From NCBI RefSeq assembly GCF_014635665.1, contig NZ_BMDG01000014.1, forward strand, positions 1 through 64,000: DNA of 64,000 nt, in the 5' to 3' direction. The stretch's first letter is position 1. Each line of letters begins with the position of its first letter. The notes under the pieces are model-generated. The model worked only from the letters and a program-made list of their open reading frames with translations. It was not told the origin of the DNA and did no database searches. The DNA is from Isoptericola cucumis (GTDB lineage: Bacteria; Actinomycetota; Actinomycetes; Actinomycetales; Cellulomonadaceae). The translations under genes were made by a program, and so were the position numbers. Of the stretch, positions 60,037 to 64,000 are shown piece after piece.

Positions 60037-60076
60037 GACAGCCACCGTCCCTCCGACTCCTGCCCGCTGTCGATGA

Positions 60077-64000
<3,924 letters not shown>

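Overview
The window is a contiguous piece of very GC-rich chromosome from an actinobacterium. GTG starts, stop/start overlaps (ATGA, GTGA), leaderless promoters (TANNNT 6-8 bases before the start codon), a DUF3000 - RNase D - fadA - fadB - dxs neighbourhood and D-aspartate-ligase-like ATP-grasp proteins all fit Micrococcales. A cellulomonad or promicromonosporad (Cellulosimicrobium/Isoptericola-like) is my best guess, inferred from style rather than from a marker gene. There is no phage, insertion sequence or CRISPR array.

Layout. (1) 29-7859, minus strand: a LacI-controlled operon with an ABC sugar importer, two ADP-ribosylglycohydrolase-family proteins and a ribokinase. Two LacI-type palindromes lie in front of it. 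This looks like a riboside scavenging pathway. (2) 8006-19504, minus strand: a ten-gene operon headed by a FadR-type GntR regulator with its own operator. It holds a secreted beta-propeller, a second ABC importer, an SDR, a GlucD-like dehydratase, an (alpha/alpha)6 glycosidase-like protein, a DUF4432 epimerase-like protein and an esterase. It is probably an uncharacterised glycoside pathway. (3) 19679-21640: a DoxX-like protein, a small alarmone synthetase and a gamma-carbonic-anhydrase-like protein. (4) 21652-25089: a sulfur-stress operon with CoA-disulfide reductase-rhodanese, a CstR-like sensor, a 53-residue cysteine-rich protein, a thioredoxin-like protein and DUF4395, behind a perfect CsoR-family palindrome. 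(5) 25150-30022: a BlaI/M56 regulatory pair flanking DsbA-like, CcdA-like and CPVC membrane proteins across a 32-bp perfect palindrome. (6) 30074-37396: an SDR fusion, an APC transporter, tRNA-Val, pabC, a RibD-C protein, a VOC protein, an AraC regulator and pabB. (7) 37444-38218: a duplicated tRNA cluster (Gly-Cys-Val, then Gly-Val) with twin promoters and terminators. (8) 38260-43566: small conserved genes, a degenerate TreZ-like protein, zapE and a RibD-C reductase. (9) 43643-47687: gnd with two tandem ATP-grasp ligases, possibly for the peptidoglycan cross-bridge. (10) 47918-54732: DUF3000, RNase D, fadA, fadB and a GCS2-family ligase. (11) 54768-64000: a PIG-L deacetylase, pflA-pflB, a HAD phosphatase, a SnoaL protein divergent from an XRE regulator, dxs, and the 5' part of a GuaB1-type gene cut by the window edge.

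Two patterns cut across the genes. At least eighteen starts have a -10 box 6-8 bases upstream and are probably leaderless. Six genes have a short tandem repeat (12-17 bp unit, 2-3 copies) lying on or just beyond the stop codon, a different unit each time. No stretch over 300 bases lacks a gene or RNA; shorter gaps are described only where a signal could be seen.
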